The notes under the pieces are model-generated. The model saw only the letters and a list, made by a program, of their open reading frames with translations, searched no databases and was not told the origin of the DNA. The position numbers were made by a program, and so were the translations under genes. Shown here piece by piece: positions 22,878 through 34,318 of a stretch of 64,000 bases of DNA. Where the stretch lies: NCBI RefSeq assembly GCF_040954645.1, contig NC_092803.1, positions 68,544,427 to 68,608,426 on the forward strand, read 5' to 3'. The stretch is from Diabrotica undecimpunctata (Eukaryota; Arthropoda; Insecta; Coleoptera; Chrysomelidae). Position 1 is the first letter of the stretch. The number at the start of each line of letters is the position of its first letter.

Positions 22878-24390
22878 AAATGATTTCAATATGTTAAAAA
22901 GTATACAACTTAAATGGATTTTTATATGAGTTTGTTGTTCATGAATTTCATGAAGCCATCACAATGTGGGTTCGACTCTGAAATAAAAGAGAGAAAAAGA
23001 TTAGTAAATTGTTAAATAAATTAATTTTGACTTACCTGGTATAGTGTTAATAATTTCTGAATAGTATAGTTGCCTAGTGTATAGGTGAATCGTCTAAACC
23101 TTAAAAAGAACAAAAAAAGAAGAATTCTTAAAAAATATTTAAACATAGAAATTTTGAAAACGTCAGAAAATAAACTGTCAAGCAAGTCTATGGGAGCTAA
23201 ATTAATAGGGGTTTTGTTAAATAAGAAATTACAATGATGTGGAGATGAAAAGAATAAATTGTATTAGCATTGTAATAGAATAAGTTTTATATCTGAACAT
23301 TTTTTTTTATTCCCAAATTAGATGTGATTAAAGTGAATATGAGAAATTAATGTGGATTGACAAATGTGTCAGAACAGGACAGTTTTATGGTTTAAAAAAA
23401 AAAATAGAAGACGAAAAGAAAAAAGAACGTTGGTTGCTGTTAGCAACGAATGATAGATTTTGGGGAGAGGCCGACAAGAATTTTTGAAAGGAGAGTCCTG
23501 AAATTGTGGAATAGGTCGGGAGTGTTTTTTTAACTCGTCTAAAGAGAATTTTAGTTTTTCCACAGTTTCCACAGCAGAGATATCCAGAATTTGTTCCAGA
23601 GAGTAAGAGAAACAATTTAACTTATAAATTATTATTGGAGTACAGAAATGTCATTTAAATTGAGAAAATTAAAATTCATGAATTAACATAATTGCGATAG
23701 GCCTTAAAAAAATTGAAAATATTAATGATCATTAAATTAAAAATAGAATAGTACGTACCTTAACTTCCGAAGAGAGGATTGATATTCCAGTTTCACCAAT
23801 TATTTTGCGAGTAGTTAGTTTTCTTTAAATAAATCAGAACTGTTTTAAAGTAAGGTTGGATAATAATTTTGGGAATCATTTGAAATTTTGATTATATTTG
23901 AATGCAAGTTAAAAATCAGCGGAATAAAGTGTTCATTTTCTTTTCTTTATAGTTCATTTAAACACTTTATAAAGTTGCAATATTTATTTAGTTTTTAGGT
24001 ACTTGTATAGAGTCTCCACATTTTGTAATAAATTTTTATTGTCACGACTCTAAACCACATTAAGATTTATACGATTCCTATTTTTGTAAATTTTTAAAGG
24101 CAACCCAAGTTGCAGACGAATTTTATTATTTATATTAAATTTGTTCAATATTAATAAATAACGTGCTTCATTTGGGTTAATTTATCAAAGGTCTAAAGTA
24201 AATTTTGGTTTAATTTCTTTTTGAACTCTACCAGGAGACTACAGAGTCGACGTCACACAGTGACAGATTGCTTAGAACACATAATTGAGCTAGCTGAGGT
24301 ATATATTAAATTAAACAACGAACCACAGATTTTAAAAATTACAACATTTATTATAAATAAAAATAAAATTAATAAAATACAACATTTTCA
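22876..24390 (+). repeat. 5' LTR (1515 bp)
   Basis: Starts TGAAATGATTTCAATATG, ends AATACAACATTTTCA. Differs from the 3' LTR at the start (TG for AA), at 23336 (A for T), in an A run near 23394 (11 versus 10), near 23916 (A for G) and near the end (A for T). Unusually long for an LTR. The small minus-strand frames inside are unsupported. Confidence 0.9.
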
Positions 24391-24412
24391 ATTGACGCTA
24401 ACAACGTGGGGC
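24391..24412 (+). promoter_or_regulatory. Putative primer-binding site
   Basis: One base after the LTR the sequence reads TTGACGCTAACAACGTGGGG. The AACGTGGGGC block and the preceding TGxCGC resemble the complement of a tRNA-Lys 3' end, with a small offset in the middle. Position is right for the minus-strand primer; the match is imperfect. Confidence 0.45.
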
Positions 24413-24558
24413 CTCTCGAAAAACAGAAATAAGGGTGTTTTTAAGCAGATTTATTAATATTACACAGATTAGAGTAAAAATAAATTGGTGTGATTAGTGT
24501 TGCAGAGATTCTGGGGCAGTTAAAGTTAAATTTGAGAATAAATAGATATTAGGATAAA

Positions 24559-26480
24559 ATGGCAGACCGAATGACTTTAAGAAATGGAAAAGAAGTCCTA
24601 CCGAAAGAGAGTAAAGGAGAACAGGTATTAGAACAGGAACAGGATATACAGGTAGATGAAGAAAGCAGAGGAAGGTCAGGAGAAGTTGTAGTATATTTAG
24701 AGCAATGCATACAAGAAGCAGGACAAGGTGATAGAGAGGGAAGTCTAACAGATAGTTTGAGAGAGGAGTTGGATGAGACAGTGAGAGATAGACGTGATGA
24801 AAGTGAGGATGAAAGTAGAGTGCAGGAGGAGAGACGCAGGGAAGGAGATGTTGAAGAGTCAGGGATGACACAGATGGATATGAGGCAAATAATGCGGATG
24901 CTACAACAGATGGATCATAATATTAGGGGGATATGCACAAAATGGATAGTAATATTAACAATATTAGGGGGGATATGAACAAAATGGAAAATAATATTAA
25001 AGAAGAACTTAGGGGAGAGTTAATTAAAATGAGGGAAGAAATCAAAGAAGAAGTGAAGATAGTCAGGGAAGAGATGCTACACATTACCCAAGGTTTAGAA
25101 GAGAAAGTAGAACAGGTCAGAGGAGAAAGTGAGGATTTTAAGAGGAATGTACAGGAGGAGATATCCAGAGAAAAGGCCATAATTAGAGCGGAAATAGGAC
25201 AGGAAATTGGGAGCAGATTTGTAGAGTTGGGAACATCCATTCAAGAGAATTTACCAAGGGAAATAAACAAAGAAGTTAATAAGCAGAATAAAGAGATTGT
25301 TAGGGAGGTAGAAAGTGTTAAAAGGCAAACTCAGGATCATGAGGAAAAACTTACCATTATCAAAAACAATATAAAGATGGGATTGCAGAATTTGGAACTG
25401 GAAATGGGTAGGCATGCAAATCTGGCGGAAAAGGGAGATAGAGTATTACAGGGACAAGTTGAGGAATTGAGAGAGAAATTTAAAAATGCAAGTGAGGAGA
25501 TTCAGCGTTTGGAATCAAATCTAGGACAAACAAGGGGAGTGAGTACTGTGATGCCGAGTTATAATGATGGGGGAATTAAGTTTGACGGAAACCTGAATCA
25601 CTTACATCCTAGAATATTTGTAGATATCATCAAAAATAAGGTAAAGAATGTAAGGGATCCGATAGAAATGAAATTGAATATTCGAAACATGTTAGTGGGC
25701 ATGCCATTATTATGGTTTTGCAATAATGAAAATTCCATAAATAATGTGCAGGAATTTAAGGCCAAGTTTATTAACTATTTTTGGGGAGAAAACCAACAGG
25801 CTAGTTTCAGGGAACGGTTGTATTTTGGGAAATTCAATTATGAAAAAAGTACCAACTACAATCTGTACGCAATGCAGTTATTCCAGACAGCACAATACTT
25901 AGAACCGGCTATGCGAGAAGAGGAGATTGTCCTATACATCGCCAGGCAATATAACCATAACATGGCGGAAACAATAGCTCTTCACAATATAAAGACGATG
26001 GAAAGTCTGACAGGATATCTTCAGAGGATTGAGAGGAGTGTAGGGACGCAGAATCGAAATGGACAAGAGCAAGGGACATATAGGAATAACACAGCAAATA
26101 GACAGGGATATGTGAATCGAGGGAATAATTATAGGGAAAGAGAATTTGAGAGACAAAATAGAAGCAGGGATTTTACAAATAGGGGAGAGAATATGAACAA
26201 TGCCAGGAGAGATATCGGAAGATATAACTGGGAACGTAGACAAGGGAATCCAAACAATGATAGAGGGAATAACTGGAGACAAGGAAATGACAGAGGCAAT
26301 AATTGGAGACAGAACCAGGGAAATTATCCACAGGAGACGAGAAATAGGGAAGCTTACAGAGAAGGGAATCCAAGATATAATAGGGGGGAAAATGAGGAGA
26401 GAAGACAGGTGAATGTAGTTAGAACAGAGGAGAATAGGGGTCAAGCAAGTATTGATGCAGAAGGGAGAAATTTTGTTTAG
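24559..26480 (+). pseudogene. Gag of the LTR retrotransposon, one-base frameshift
   Basis: Start MADRMTLRNGKEVLPKES at 24559; the first frame is acidic/basic and runs into 24930, where GGGGG (24926-24930) has one G fewer than the tandemly repeated copy of the same motif at 24967-24972. The second frame (to 26480, about 515 aa) continues with a long charged coiled coil (EIKEEVKIVREEMLHI and similar), then a capsid-like domain (IKFDGNLNHLHPRIFVDIIK, MLVGMPLLWFCNNENSIN, EFKAKFINYFWGENQQASFR), then an Arg/Asn/Gly-rich tail with repeated GNNWRQGNDRG. No CCHC zinc knuckle is present; the basic tail probably binds RNA. Apart from the single-base change the reading frame is clean. Confidence 0.8.
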
Positions 26481-26491
26481 ACCGCTCCTAT

Positions 26492-26917
26492 GTGCATAAT
26501 ATTGTCTACTTATCAAAGTATGAACATCCAAGAGAGTTTATTAGAGATACTGGGGAATTAAATAAAAATAATAACACTAATACTTTACCCTGGGAAACCA
26601 GTAATACAGGGGACATTCAAGAAGTAATGAAGAAGGTGAACCAAAATTTAATAAGAAATGCTAATCGTTATGTAAATAGAATCAATAAGAAGAGAAAGAA
26701 AAGAGTTACTTTTGAAAAAGGGGAGAAGGTACTTATCAGGTCACTACAGGTGCCTAAAAGGGATGAAAATCTGTGTGGAAAATTACTTTTGCCATTTGAA
26801 GGATCTTATGTCATTAGTACTGAACATGGGGTAAACAGTTATGAACTAAGACATCCAGAAACTAATAAAATTAGAGGGATATTTAATATAGAGGGAATTA
26901 ATAAGTATTATGAATAA
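26492..26917 (+). pseudogene. Integrase C-terminal end (pol remnant)
   Basis: A 141-aa frame, out of phase with gag, contains NRINKKRKKRVTFEKGEKVL and PFEGSYVISTEHGVNSYELR, then TNKIRGIFNIEGINKYYE. The FxxGEKVL...LLPxFEGPYxI...NSYELxxPxTxKxRGxFNxxxLKxY layout is the C-terminal DNA-binding region of gypsy-type integrases. Everything between gag and this point (protease, RT, RNase H, integrase core) is deleted. Confidence 0.75.
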
Positions 26918-27696
26918 ACATACAAGGGTAGGCAATATTATGACACGAATTTGGTATCATAAGATATAAGTTTTGTAAATAGAAGAATATATAATAAATA
27001 AGCATATCTTGAGATAAATTTGATAATTAAATAATTTATTAGGAACAGATGTACAGAATAATGATGAATTTATATATAAAAAAAAGTTGATTTATTTTCA
27101 AGTATATTTATAGGAGTTACAAGTATAAATAAATGAGCAAAGTACTATGGACAAATCGATATTTTGTAGAAATTGGGAAATAGGGAATATTATAATGATA
27201 AATAGTATATGCGGAAATAAGATGAAAAATAAAATTATATGAAATCTTGAAAGATGAAATATAGAGAGTTATATGTAGAGAGGATGAAATGAATATTATA
27301 TGCGGATATAAAAAGAATAAATAATAATACGGCAATGAATAAAGATACTGAAATAGTATATGAAATAGTATATAGAGGAACAATTATAAGAATTTCTACG
27401 AAAATAGTACAAGAAATAAATAGTACAGGAAAAGAAGTAAAGAAATTGGGAAAGTACTTGGAAATTTGATTCTGAAGTTGATATAATTAGTGAAAGATTT
27501 GTAGATTTTGTTTGGAGAATTCTGTATTTGTCATAGAGTAAATTATAAAAAAAAAATATTCAAGAGAAATGCTTATTAATAAAAGTTAGTTTATTGTTAT
27601 GTTAATATTAATAAAATATTTAAGTTTACCGGTAAGAATTTAGATTTAGTAAGTGCTGATAGTTAGCACTGAACAAAATCCAAATTGGGGGGAAGT
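26918..27696 (+). other. Non-coding 3' internal region and polypurine tract
   Basis: AT-rich, no env-like frame. Short imperfect repeats (GAATATTATATGCGGATAT type) occur around 27190-27310. It ends with AAATTGGGGGGAAG at 27682-27695, a purine tract directly before the 3' LTR, as needed for plus-strand priming. Confidence 0.6.
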
Positions 27697-29208
27697 TGAA
27701 AAAATTTCAATATGTTAAAAAGTATACAACTTAAATGGATTTTTATATGAGTTTGTTGTTCATGAATTTCATGAAGCCATCACAATGTGGGTTCGACTCT
27801 GAAATAAAAGAGAGAAAAAGATTAGTAAATTGTTAAATAAATTAATTTTGACTTACCTGGTATAGTGTTAATAATTTCTGAATAGTATAGTTGCCTAGTG
27901 TATAGGTGAATCGTCTAAACCTTAAAAAGAACAAAAAAAGAAGAATTCTTAAAAAATATTTAAACATAGAAATTTTGAAAACGTCAGAAAATAAACTGTC
28001 AAGCAAGTCTATGGGAGCTAAATTAATAGGGGTTTTGTTAAATAAGAAATTACAATGATGTGGAGATGAAAAGAATAAATTGTATTAGCATTGTAATAGA
28101 ATAAGTTTTATATCTGAACATTTTTTTTTATTCCCAAATTAGATGTGATTAAAGTGATTATGAGAAATTAATGTGGATTGACAAATGTGTCAGAACAGGA
28201 CAGTTTTATGGTTTAAAAAAAAAATAGAAGACGAAAAGAAAAAAGAACGTTGGTTGCTGTTAGCAACGAATGATAGATTTTGGGGAGAGGCCGACAAGAA
28301 TTTTTGAAAGGAGAGTCCTGAAATTGTGGAATAGGTCGGGAGTGTTTTTTTAACTCGTCTAAAGAGAATTTTAGTTTTTCCACAGTTTCCACAGCAGAGA
28401 TATCCAGAATTTGTTCCAGAGAGTAAGAGAAACAATTTAACTTATAAATTATTATTGGAGTACAGAAATGTCATTTAAATTGAGAAAATTAAAATTCATG
28501 AATTAACATAATTGCGATAGGCCTTAAAAAAATTGAAAATATTAATGATCATTAAATTAAAAATAGAATAGTACGTACCTTAACTTCCGAAGAGAGGATT
28601 GATATTCCAGTTTCACCAATTATTTTGCGAGTAGTTAGTTTTCTTTAAATAAATCAGAACTGTTTTAAAGTAAGGTTGGATAATAATTTTGGGAATCATT
28701 TGAAATTTTGATTATATTTGAATGCAAGTTAAAAGTCAGCGGAATAAAGTGTTCATTTTCTTTTCTTTATAGTTCATTTAAACACTTTATAAAGTTGCAA
28801 TATTTATTTAGTTTTTAGGTACTTGTATAGAGTCTCCACATTTTGTAATAAATTTTTATTGTCACGACTCTAAACCACATTAAGATTTATACGATTCCTA
28901 TTTTTGTAAATTTTTAAAGGCAACCCAAGTTGCAGACGAATTTTATTATTTATATTAAATTTGTTCAATATTAATAAATAACGTGCTTCATTTGGGTTAA
29001 TTTATCAAAGGTCTAAAGTAAATTTTGGTTTAATTTCTTTTTGAACTCTACCAGGAGACTACAGAGTCGACGTCACACAGTGACAGATTGCTTAGAACAC
29101 ATAATTGAGCTAGCTGAGGTATATATTAAATTAAACAACGAACCACAGATTTTAAAAATTACAACATTTATTATAAATAAAAATAAAATTAATAAAATAC
29201 AACTTTTT

Positions 29209-29210
<2 letters not shown>
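27697..29210 (+). repeat. 3' LTR (1514 bp)
   Basis: Starts TGAAAAAATTTCAATATG and ends AATACAACTTTTTCA; nearly identical to the 5' LTR. Confidence 0.9.

Positions 29211-29275
<65 letters not shown>
29211..29275. repeat. (TA)n microsatellite between LTR element and mariner-type element
   Basis: About 32 AT units; forms the 3' flank of the LTR element and the 5' flank of the next transposon. Confidence 0.95.
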
Positions 29276-29278
<3 letters not shown>

Positions 29279-29629
29279 TGTGTCCGTAAAGTATGGAACA
29301 AATTCTTTTTTAGCTAAACAGAGCATTTTAAGAAATAATCCTGAAACACGTCGATTTTTGATTTTAATTTACCGTATTTGAAAATAATATTCTAATATAC
29401 GGGGTGAATTACTTTCGAGTAATGACGTCACCGTCATTTTTTTTAAATGGAACACCCCCATTTTGTCTCAATTTTCGGATTACTCTAGCTGAGCTGATTC
29501 CAAAAATGTATCACATGTTGATTCAAATCGGTACAGGGTGGACAAAAATACAATAGTTTTGTGTGTGTTCATAAAGTAACGCGTTAGTTAAATTAACAAT
29601 ATTATCAAAAATACTTATTGTCTAGCGGA
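29276..29629. repeat. Terminal inverted repeat, left arm
   Basis: Pairs with 34671-35006 with roughly 85-90% identity by eye, including the block ATGGAACACCCCCATTTTGT. Confidence 0.85.
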
Positions 29630-29639
29630 TAGAATATGA

Positions 29640-31287
29640 TGAAATACATGACTTTATAAATGTTCGAACTTCAGCTCTTGCTGTATTTGACAGTAACCCG
29701 AACGTTGTACAAATTCTTGTTGAACCTTGTTTATTGTGACTTGAGAAATATTGTTTATTGCTGTCCGAATTCTCTGTTAATTCTTGAATATTCGCTGTAA
29801 TTCTTGTATATTTGCTGGTTTCGTTTGATACACAACATTCTTCAGATGGCCCCACATAAAATAATCCAAAGGATTAAAATCTGGTGACCTCGCTGGGCAT
29901 TCAATAGGTCCACGTCTACCAATCCACCTGTTCGGAAAAATTTCATCTTCTTCTTCTTGATATGCCTATCCGTTACGAATGTTGGCGATCATAATGGCAA
30001 TCTTTATCTTATCTGCAGCAGCGCGTAAAAGCTGCACAGATGTTGTATTAAACCAGATTCTGGTTTTGCTGGACCTCGTTTTCCAAATATTTTTCCTTGC
30101 AGGATGGCTTGAAGGAAAGCATATCTGGATTCATTTCGCATAATATGTCCGAAGAATTCTTATTCATCAATTCTTCTCGATTCTTATTCATTCTTCTGAG
30201 GACCTCCTCATTTGTGATTCGGTCAGTCCACGGGATCTTAAGCATTTCCCGATATAGCCACATCTCAAATGCTTCCAGTTTTCTGCACATATCTTCGTTC
30301 AAGGTCCACGATTCAACACCATAAAAAAGGACAGAGAAGACATCGCAGCATTTTAACTTTTGTATCAAGAGAGAGGTTGTGACTCTTGAAGAAGGCCCCC
30401 ATCCGATTGAAGGTGGATCTAGCTTTTCTGATGCGTGCTCTAATCTCCTGGTTGTTGGTATATTCTTCATTTATTAAAATTTCATCTAGGAACCTTCTAA
30501 CATCTACATCATAATGTGGAGGTGCACCATTCTATTGAAACCATAAACTTTCATTAAAACCTCCAGGATTATGTCTGCTGGGAAACAAATCACGTAAAGT
30601 AGGTACGAGATACCCCCTTAAAAACTCAAGGTACGTTGCCCCATTTAAATTACCTTCAATAAAGTAATGTCCAATGATTCGATTTCTTACAATTGCAGAC
30701 CAAACATTTACCTTTTGCGAGTATTGTGTATGATGCTCACGAATTCAGTGGGGGTTTTCTTTTGCCCAGTATCTACAATTCTGAAGGTTAACCTCGCCAT
30801 TTAACGTGAAAGTGGCTTTATCAGAAAAAATAATGTTTTGTACCAAGAGAGGGTCTCGGTGGCAGTTATCCATCATTGCTTCGCAAAATTGCAATCTTCT
30901 ATCGGGATCATCTTCGTTTAATTCCTGCACAAGTTTGATTTTATAACGATGCCATTTTTCAAGCTTTAATAGTTTGTGTACCGTTGTTTTGCTAACCCCG
31001 ATATCGCGACTAACTTTACGTACAGAAGTGTGTGCATTTTCTTCAAAACTGAGTAAAATATCTAATGCTGTATCAGCATTTGCAGAGGGACGACCTGATT
31101 TCCGTGCATTTTCAACCGTACCAGTTTCTCGAAATTTCTTTTCAATCTTACTGACTGTTGAACGCGTTATAGGTCTTTCTGGATATTTATCATTAAACAA
31201 ATTGCACACTTCCATCTGAGTTCGCGATCTGTCTCCACATCCAATCATCATAAGTATTTCAATTCTTTGCTTTACACTTACCTCCAT
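29640..31287 (-). pseudogene. Tc1/mariner-type transposase, interrupted
   Basis: Start MEVSVKQRIEILMMIG at 31287. The paired helix-turn-helix region follows (KYPERPITRSTVSKIEKKFR, ENARKSGRPSANADT, VSRDIGVSKTTVHKLLKLEK). First catalytic aspartate in FSDKATFTLNGEVN. After a stop near 30745 the frame continues KVNVWSAIVRNRIIGHYF, then ESLWFQ, a stop, NGAPPHYD. In active relatives this last spot is (Q)DGAPPH, so the second aspartate is replaced by asparagine beside a stop. After the inserted LINE (29951-30467) it resumes NRWIGRRGPIECPARSPDFN, then PLDYFMWGHLKNVVYQTKP; the third acidic residue (SPD) is intact. Non-functional. Confidence 0.85.
29951..30467 (-). pseudogene. LINE 3' end inserted in the transposase, with target duplication
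   Basis: The minus strand reads SVLFYGVESWTLNEDMCRKL, EAFEMWLYREMLKIPWTDRI, TNEEVLRRMNKNREELMN, ending in a GAAGAAGAA tail. The sequence AAATTTCATC flanks both sides (29942-29951 and about 30477-30486), a target-site duplication of 10-12 bp. Severely 5' truncated (about 0.5 kb). Same family as the fragment at 38940-39290. Confidence 0.85.
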
Positions 31288-31806
31288 TTCTACTTCAAAT
31301 TAAATCTAAGCAATAATTAAAACATTCACAAATACCAAAAATATTTTAGTAATAAACTGTCACTAAACATCTATAAATTACTAAAAAAATAATAGGGAGT
31401 TTTTGTAACTACCTAACGTAACGTATCTCCCTATACGTAAAGAACTAACGTATCGAAGAAGGTGAACGTTAAATTGAGAGTTTTTGTTCTGCACGTAACG
31501 TAACGATGGTGTTGCCCTCACCAAATTAGTGATTAACTAATAAATTGTCAGTGCCAGTCTTGTCCTTGTCATTTAACCCTATTTTTGATATTCAAAATAA
31601 ATAACAAATATTGTTTTGAACAATTTTTAATTTTTGATATGAACGCGATATTAAATGTAGGTGCCTTTATTGATGATGAAGAAGACGAAGACATAGAAGA
31701 TGCCCTTCTTCTCCACATCTTGCACGACTATACGGCCGCTTTAATTTTGATACCATTAAAAATATTTTTCGCTTTTGAATTAAGTGAAGTCGTTTTCTAC
31801 TGCTTT

Positions 31807-31810
<4 letters not shown>
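31288..31810 (+). other. Left part of a second nested DNA element
   Basis: Between the transposase start and the LINE lies a segment with repeated ACGTAACG and CGTATC motifs. Its left edge (GGGAGTTTTTGT, 31393) is matched in inverted form by ACAAAAACTCTC ending at 34597. A frame at 31640-31800 opens MNAILNVGAFIDDEEDEDIE, DALLLHI, which recalls the acidic start of PIF/Harbinger-type proteins, but it is cut by the LINE after about 55 codons. The identity is uncertain. Confidence 0.35.

Positions 31811-31884
<74 letters not shown>
31811..31884. repeat. (TA)n tail of the nested LINE
   Basis: About 37 AT units directly after the LINE stop codon region on its 3' side; most simply the element's simple-repeat tail, later expanded. 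Confidence 0.85.
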
Positions 31885-31888
<4 letters not shown>

Positions 31889-31889
31889 T

Positions 31890-34308
31890 TCAAAACGTCT
31901 TGCGTCGTTGTCCGATGCCTAATTTCCACGAATTTCTATCATTCCATTGTTCTTCGGTCAAGTCTCGGGAGCTCATTGCCTTTGTTATTCCCTCCTTCCA
32001 TGTTCTTTTTGGTCTTCCTCGTTTCTTACGATTTGGTGGTATCCATTTCATGGCGATTTTTGGTAGTCTTGTTTCTGGCATTCTTTGAACATGGCCATAC
32101 CATATAAGTTGTTTCCTTTCTATGTCTGTTGCCAGTGATCCATCTACCCCCATCCGATTTCTTATTTCATCGTTTCTAATTCTGTCTGCTCTAGATATTC
32201 GAAGTGATCGTCTAAATACATCCATTTCTGTTGCTTCGAGTTTTCTTTTATTGCTTTCTGTTAGTCTCCATGTCTTTGTACCATAGGTTAAGCTGGTTTT
32301 TATGAGAGATTCATATATATTGTATTTTCGTCTTTTACCAATTTCTGAGCTCCAAAGAACTCCGTTAAGGCATCCAATTGTTCTACGGGCCTGGGTTATT
32401 CGTTTTCTAATTTCCCTATTGTCTGTGCCTGTGGTGTCGAAATCAATTCCTAGGTAGGTATATTCAGTGCAGAATGCAATTTCGGTTGTGTCCATCTGAA
32501 TGTTGGATAGTTCTGCGCCTATTGGGAGATATTTTGTTTTTTGTGTATTGAGTTCTAAACCCCACTTCTTGTATTCTTCCTGTAGTTTTCTGGCCATATA
32601 TGTCAGGTCTTCTTTATCGTTGGCTATAAGGACTTGATCGTCTGCAAACTGTAGGGTATATAGGCAAGTTTCTCCCAGGTCAATGCCCATTCCTCTGCAC
32701 TTTCTTTTCCACTGATACAGTGCTTTCGCCACGTAGATTTTAAACAATGTGGGGGATATGCAACACCCCTGCCGGAGTCCCTTGTTTACAGGAAATTTTT
32801 TTGAAAGTCTATTTCCAATTTTTATTCCCGACGTTGATCCTTCATACAGCTGTTTAAGGGCGTTAATTACTGTGTGGTTAATGTTTGTTTCCTGCAAAAC
32901 TTTCCATAGCTTTTTAGCGGGTACAGTATCATAGGCCTTCTGAAGGTCTATAAACATAAGGTGGGTTTCTTGATTGGTACTTGATCTTTTTTCTATTATT
33001 TGTTTCAAAACAAACACATTATCGGTGCAGCTCCTTCCCGCTCTAAAGCCAGATTGTTCCTCTTCTTCTTGTTCCTTATATTCTTGTTCGATAATGTCTC
33101 GAAGTATCCTTCCATATAGGCGACTTAAGGTACTGGTTACTGATATACCTCGATAGTTTGAGCAGTCCAGTTTACTTCCCTTCTTATGTATAGATGATAT
33201 GAAGGATACTTTCCACTCATGCGGGACTGGTGCACCGTTTAGATATTGGTTTATACACCAGGTTAATCGTTCAAACAGTTTGTTAGTACCGCATTTGATT
33301 AGTTCTGCTGGAATTCCCTCCGGACCTGCAGCTCGACCATTTTTTAGTAGTTGTATCGTTTTTATGACAGTCCTCTCATCGATGTTTATCGTTTCTCCCT
33401 GTATGTGTATTTCAGTTGGAGACATTTCTCTATATTCCTCTCTGTTTTCTGTTAATAGATTTTCGTAATGTCGGATCCAGTTCTCTGTTGTTATTAATTG
33501 TATGTTTGTTTCTCTTTTTTCATTTGATTTAACTTTTGTCAGGAATTTCCACGTCTCTGAGCATTTTCTACCTCCCATATATGTGTCTATCTCTTTGCAT
33601 TTTTTGTCCCACATTTCTCGTTTAGCTGTGTTTACTAGTTGTCGTGTTCTTTTTTTAATATCTTTGTATTCTTCTCTATCCAACTCCTGTTTTGTATTTA
33701 GCCATTTGTGGTATGCTTTTTTCTTCCGAAGTACTAGTTCTTCAATTTCTTGATTCCACCAAAGTTTTTTACTAGCGGAATTAGTTTTTAGTCCAATGGC
33801 CTCCTCTGCTGCTTCTTTGATGCTACTCGTTATGTTTTCGTAAATTTGTTCTACTGACTGGTCTTCTATATTATGTAGCAACTTTTCGTCTAATCTGTGT
33901 TGGTATAGGTTTCTTGTGCTTTCGTTGATAAGGCTGTTTAAGTTATATCGTTTGTTCGTTATCACTTCTGTTTGTTGAGGTTCCTCATTAACGTTATTGT
34001 CCTTGTTAGATTTAAAAGGAAATACCATTTTTGTCCTAACTATATAGTGGTCGGAACCACACGTCGGTCCTCTAAGTACTCTTACATCATTCACTTTTAA
34101 GGTAGTGCTTTGTTTGACTATTACATAGTCAATGATCGATTTTAGATTCCTTGTATGTTGTACCCATGTGTATTTGTGAATATCCTTGTGTTTATAGAAG
34201 CCGTTCATTATTCTCAGAGTATGACTCTGACACACTTGGATCAGCCTTTCTCCATTGTCATTCAGGTTTATTTCACCGTAGGGACCGATCACCTCACTGT
34301 TTATTCTT
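31890..34308 (-). CDS. LINE endonuclease (C-terminal part) and reverse transcriptase
   Basis: About 805 codons without a stop. Endonuclease end: SIIDYVIVKQ and GPTCGSDHYIVRTKM (SDH catalytic pair). Linker: KKLWWNQEIEELVLRKKKAY. RT: LLKNGRAAGPEGIPAELIK, WKVSFISSIHKKGSKLDCSN, YRGISVTSTLSRLYGRIL, EEQSGFRAGRSCTDNVF, MFIDLQKAYDTVPAKKLWKV (motif A), VNKGLRQGCCISPTLFKIYV (motif B), YTLQFADDQVLIAND (motif C, DD intact). Thumb and tail: TSLTYGTKTWRLTESNKRK, KQLIWYGHVQRMPETRLP, KKRGRPKRTWKEGI. The first catalytic part of the endonuclease is lost to 5' truncation. No RNase H domain. The reading frame could open at a methionine in the flank (34355), but that is chance. A young, dead-on-arrival copy. Confidence 0.9.
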
Positions 34309-34318
34309 TGCTTTCCAT

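Larger units (their letters stand above)
22876..29210 (+). mobile_element. Young LTR retrotransposon, gypsy-like, internally deleted
   Basis: Two direct repeats of 1515 and 1514 bp (22876-24390 and 27697-29210) enclose 3.3 kb with a gag, an integrase C-terminus and no protease, RT or RNase H. By eye the repeats differ at about five substitutions and one A-run length change, so insertion was recent. Both LTRs begin TGAAA and end TTTTCA (TG...CA). A primer-binding-like site and a purine tract sit at the expected places. The element interrupts a TA microsatellite, which continues on both sides. It lies in the gene A intron in the sense direction. It could only have moved with help from a complete relative. 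Confidence 0.9.
31811..34308 (-). mobile_element. 5'-truncated LINE with uninterrupted ORF and target duplication
   Basis: TGCTTTCCAT occurs at 31801-31810 and again at 34309-34318, a clean 10-bp target-site duplication enclosing 2.5 kb. The LINE reads on the minus strand, begins inside the endonuclease, and ends in a TA tail. It is nested within another DNA element that itself lies in the mariner-type element. Confidence 0.9.

Noticed and set aside
25932..26531. 199-aa minus-strand frame opposite gag
   Set aside because: Antisense shadow of the Arg/Asn-rich gag tail.
31585..32107. Two open frames of 107-167 aa containing long Ile-Tyr runs
   Set aside because: The Ile-Tyr runs are translations of the TA microsatellite, and the rest is the antisense of the LINE RT. 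Only the first 55 codons (31640-31800) might be part of a nested element.
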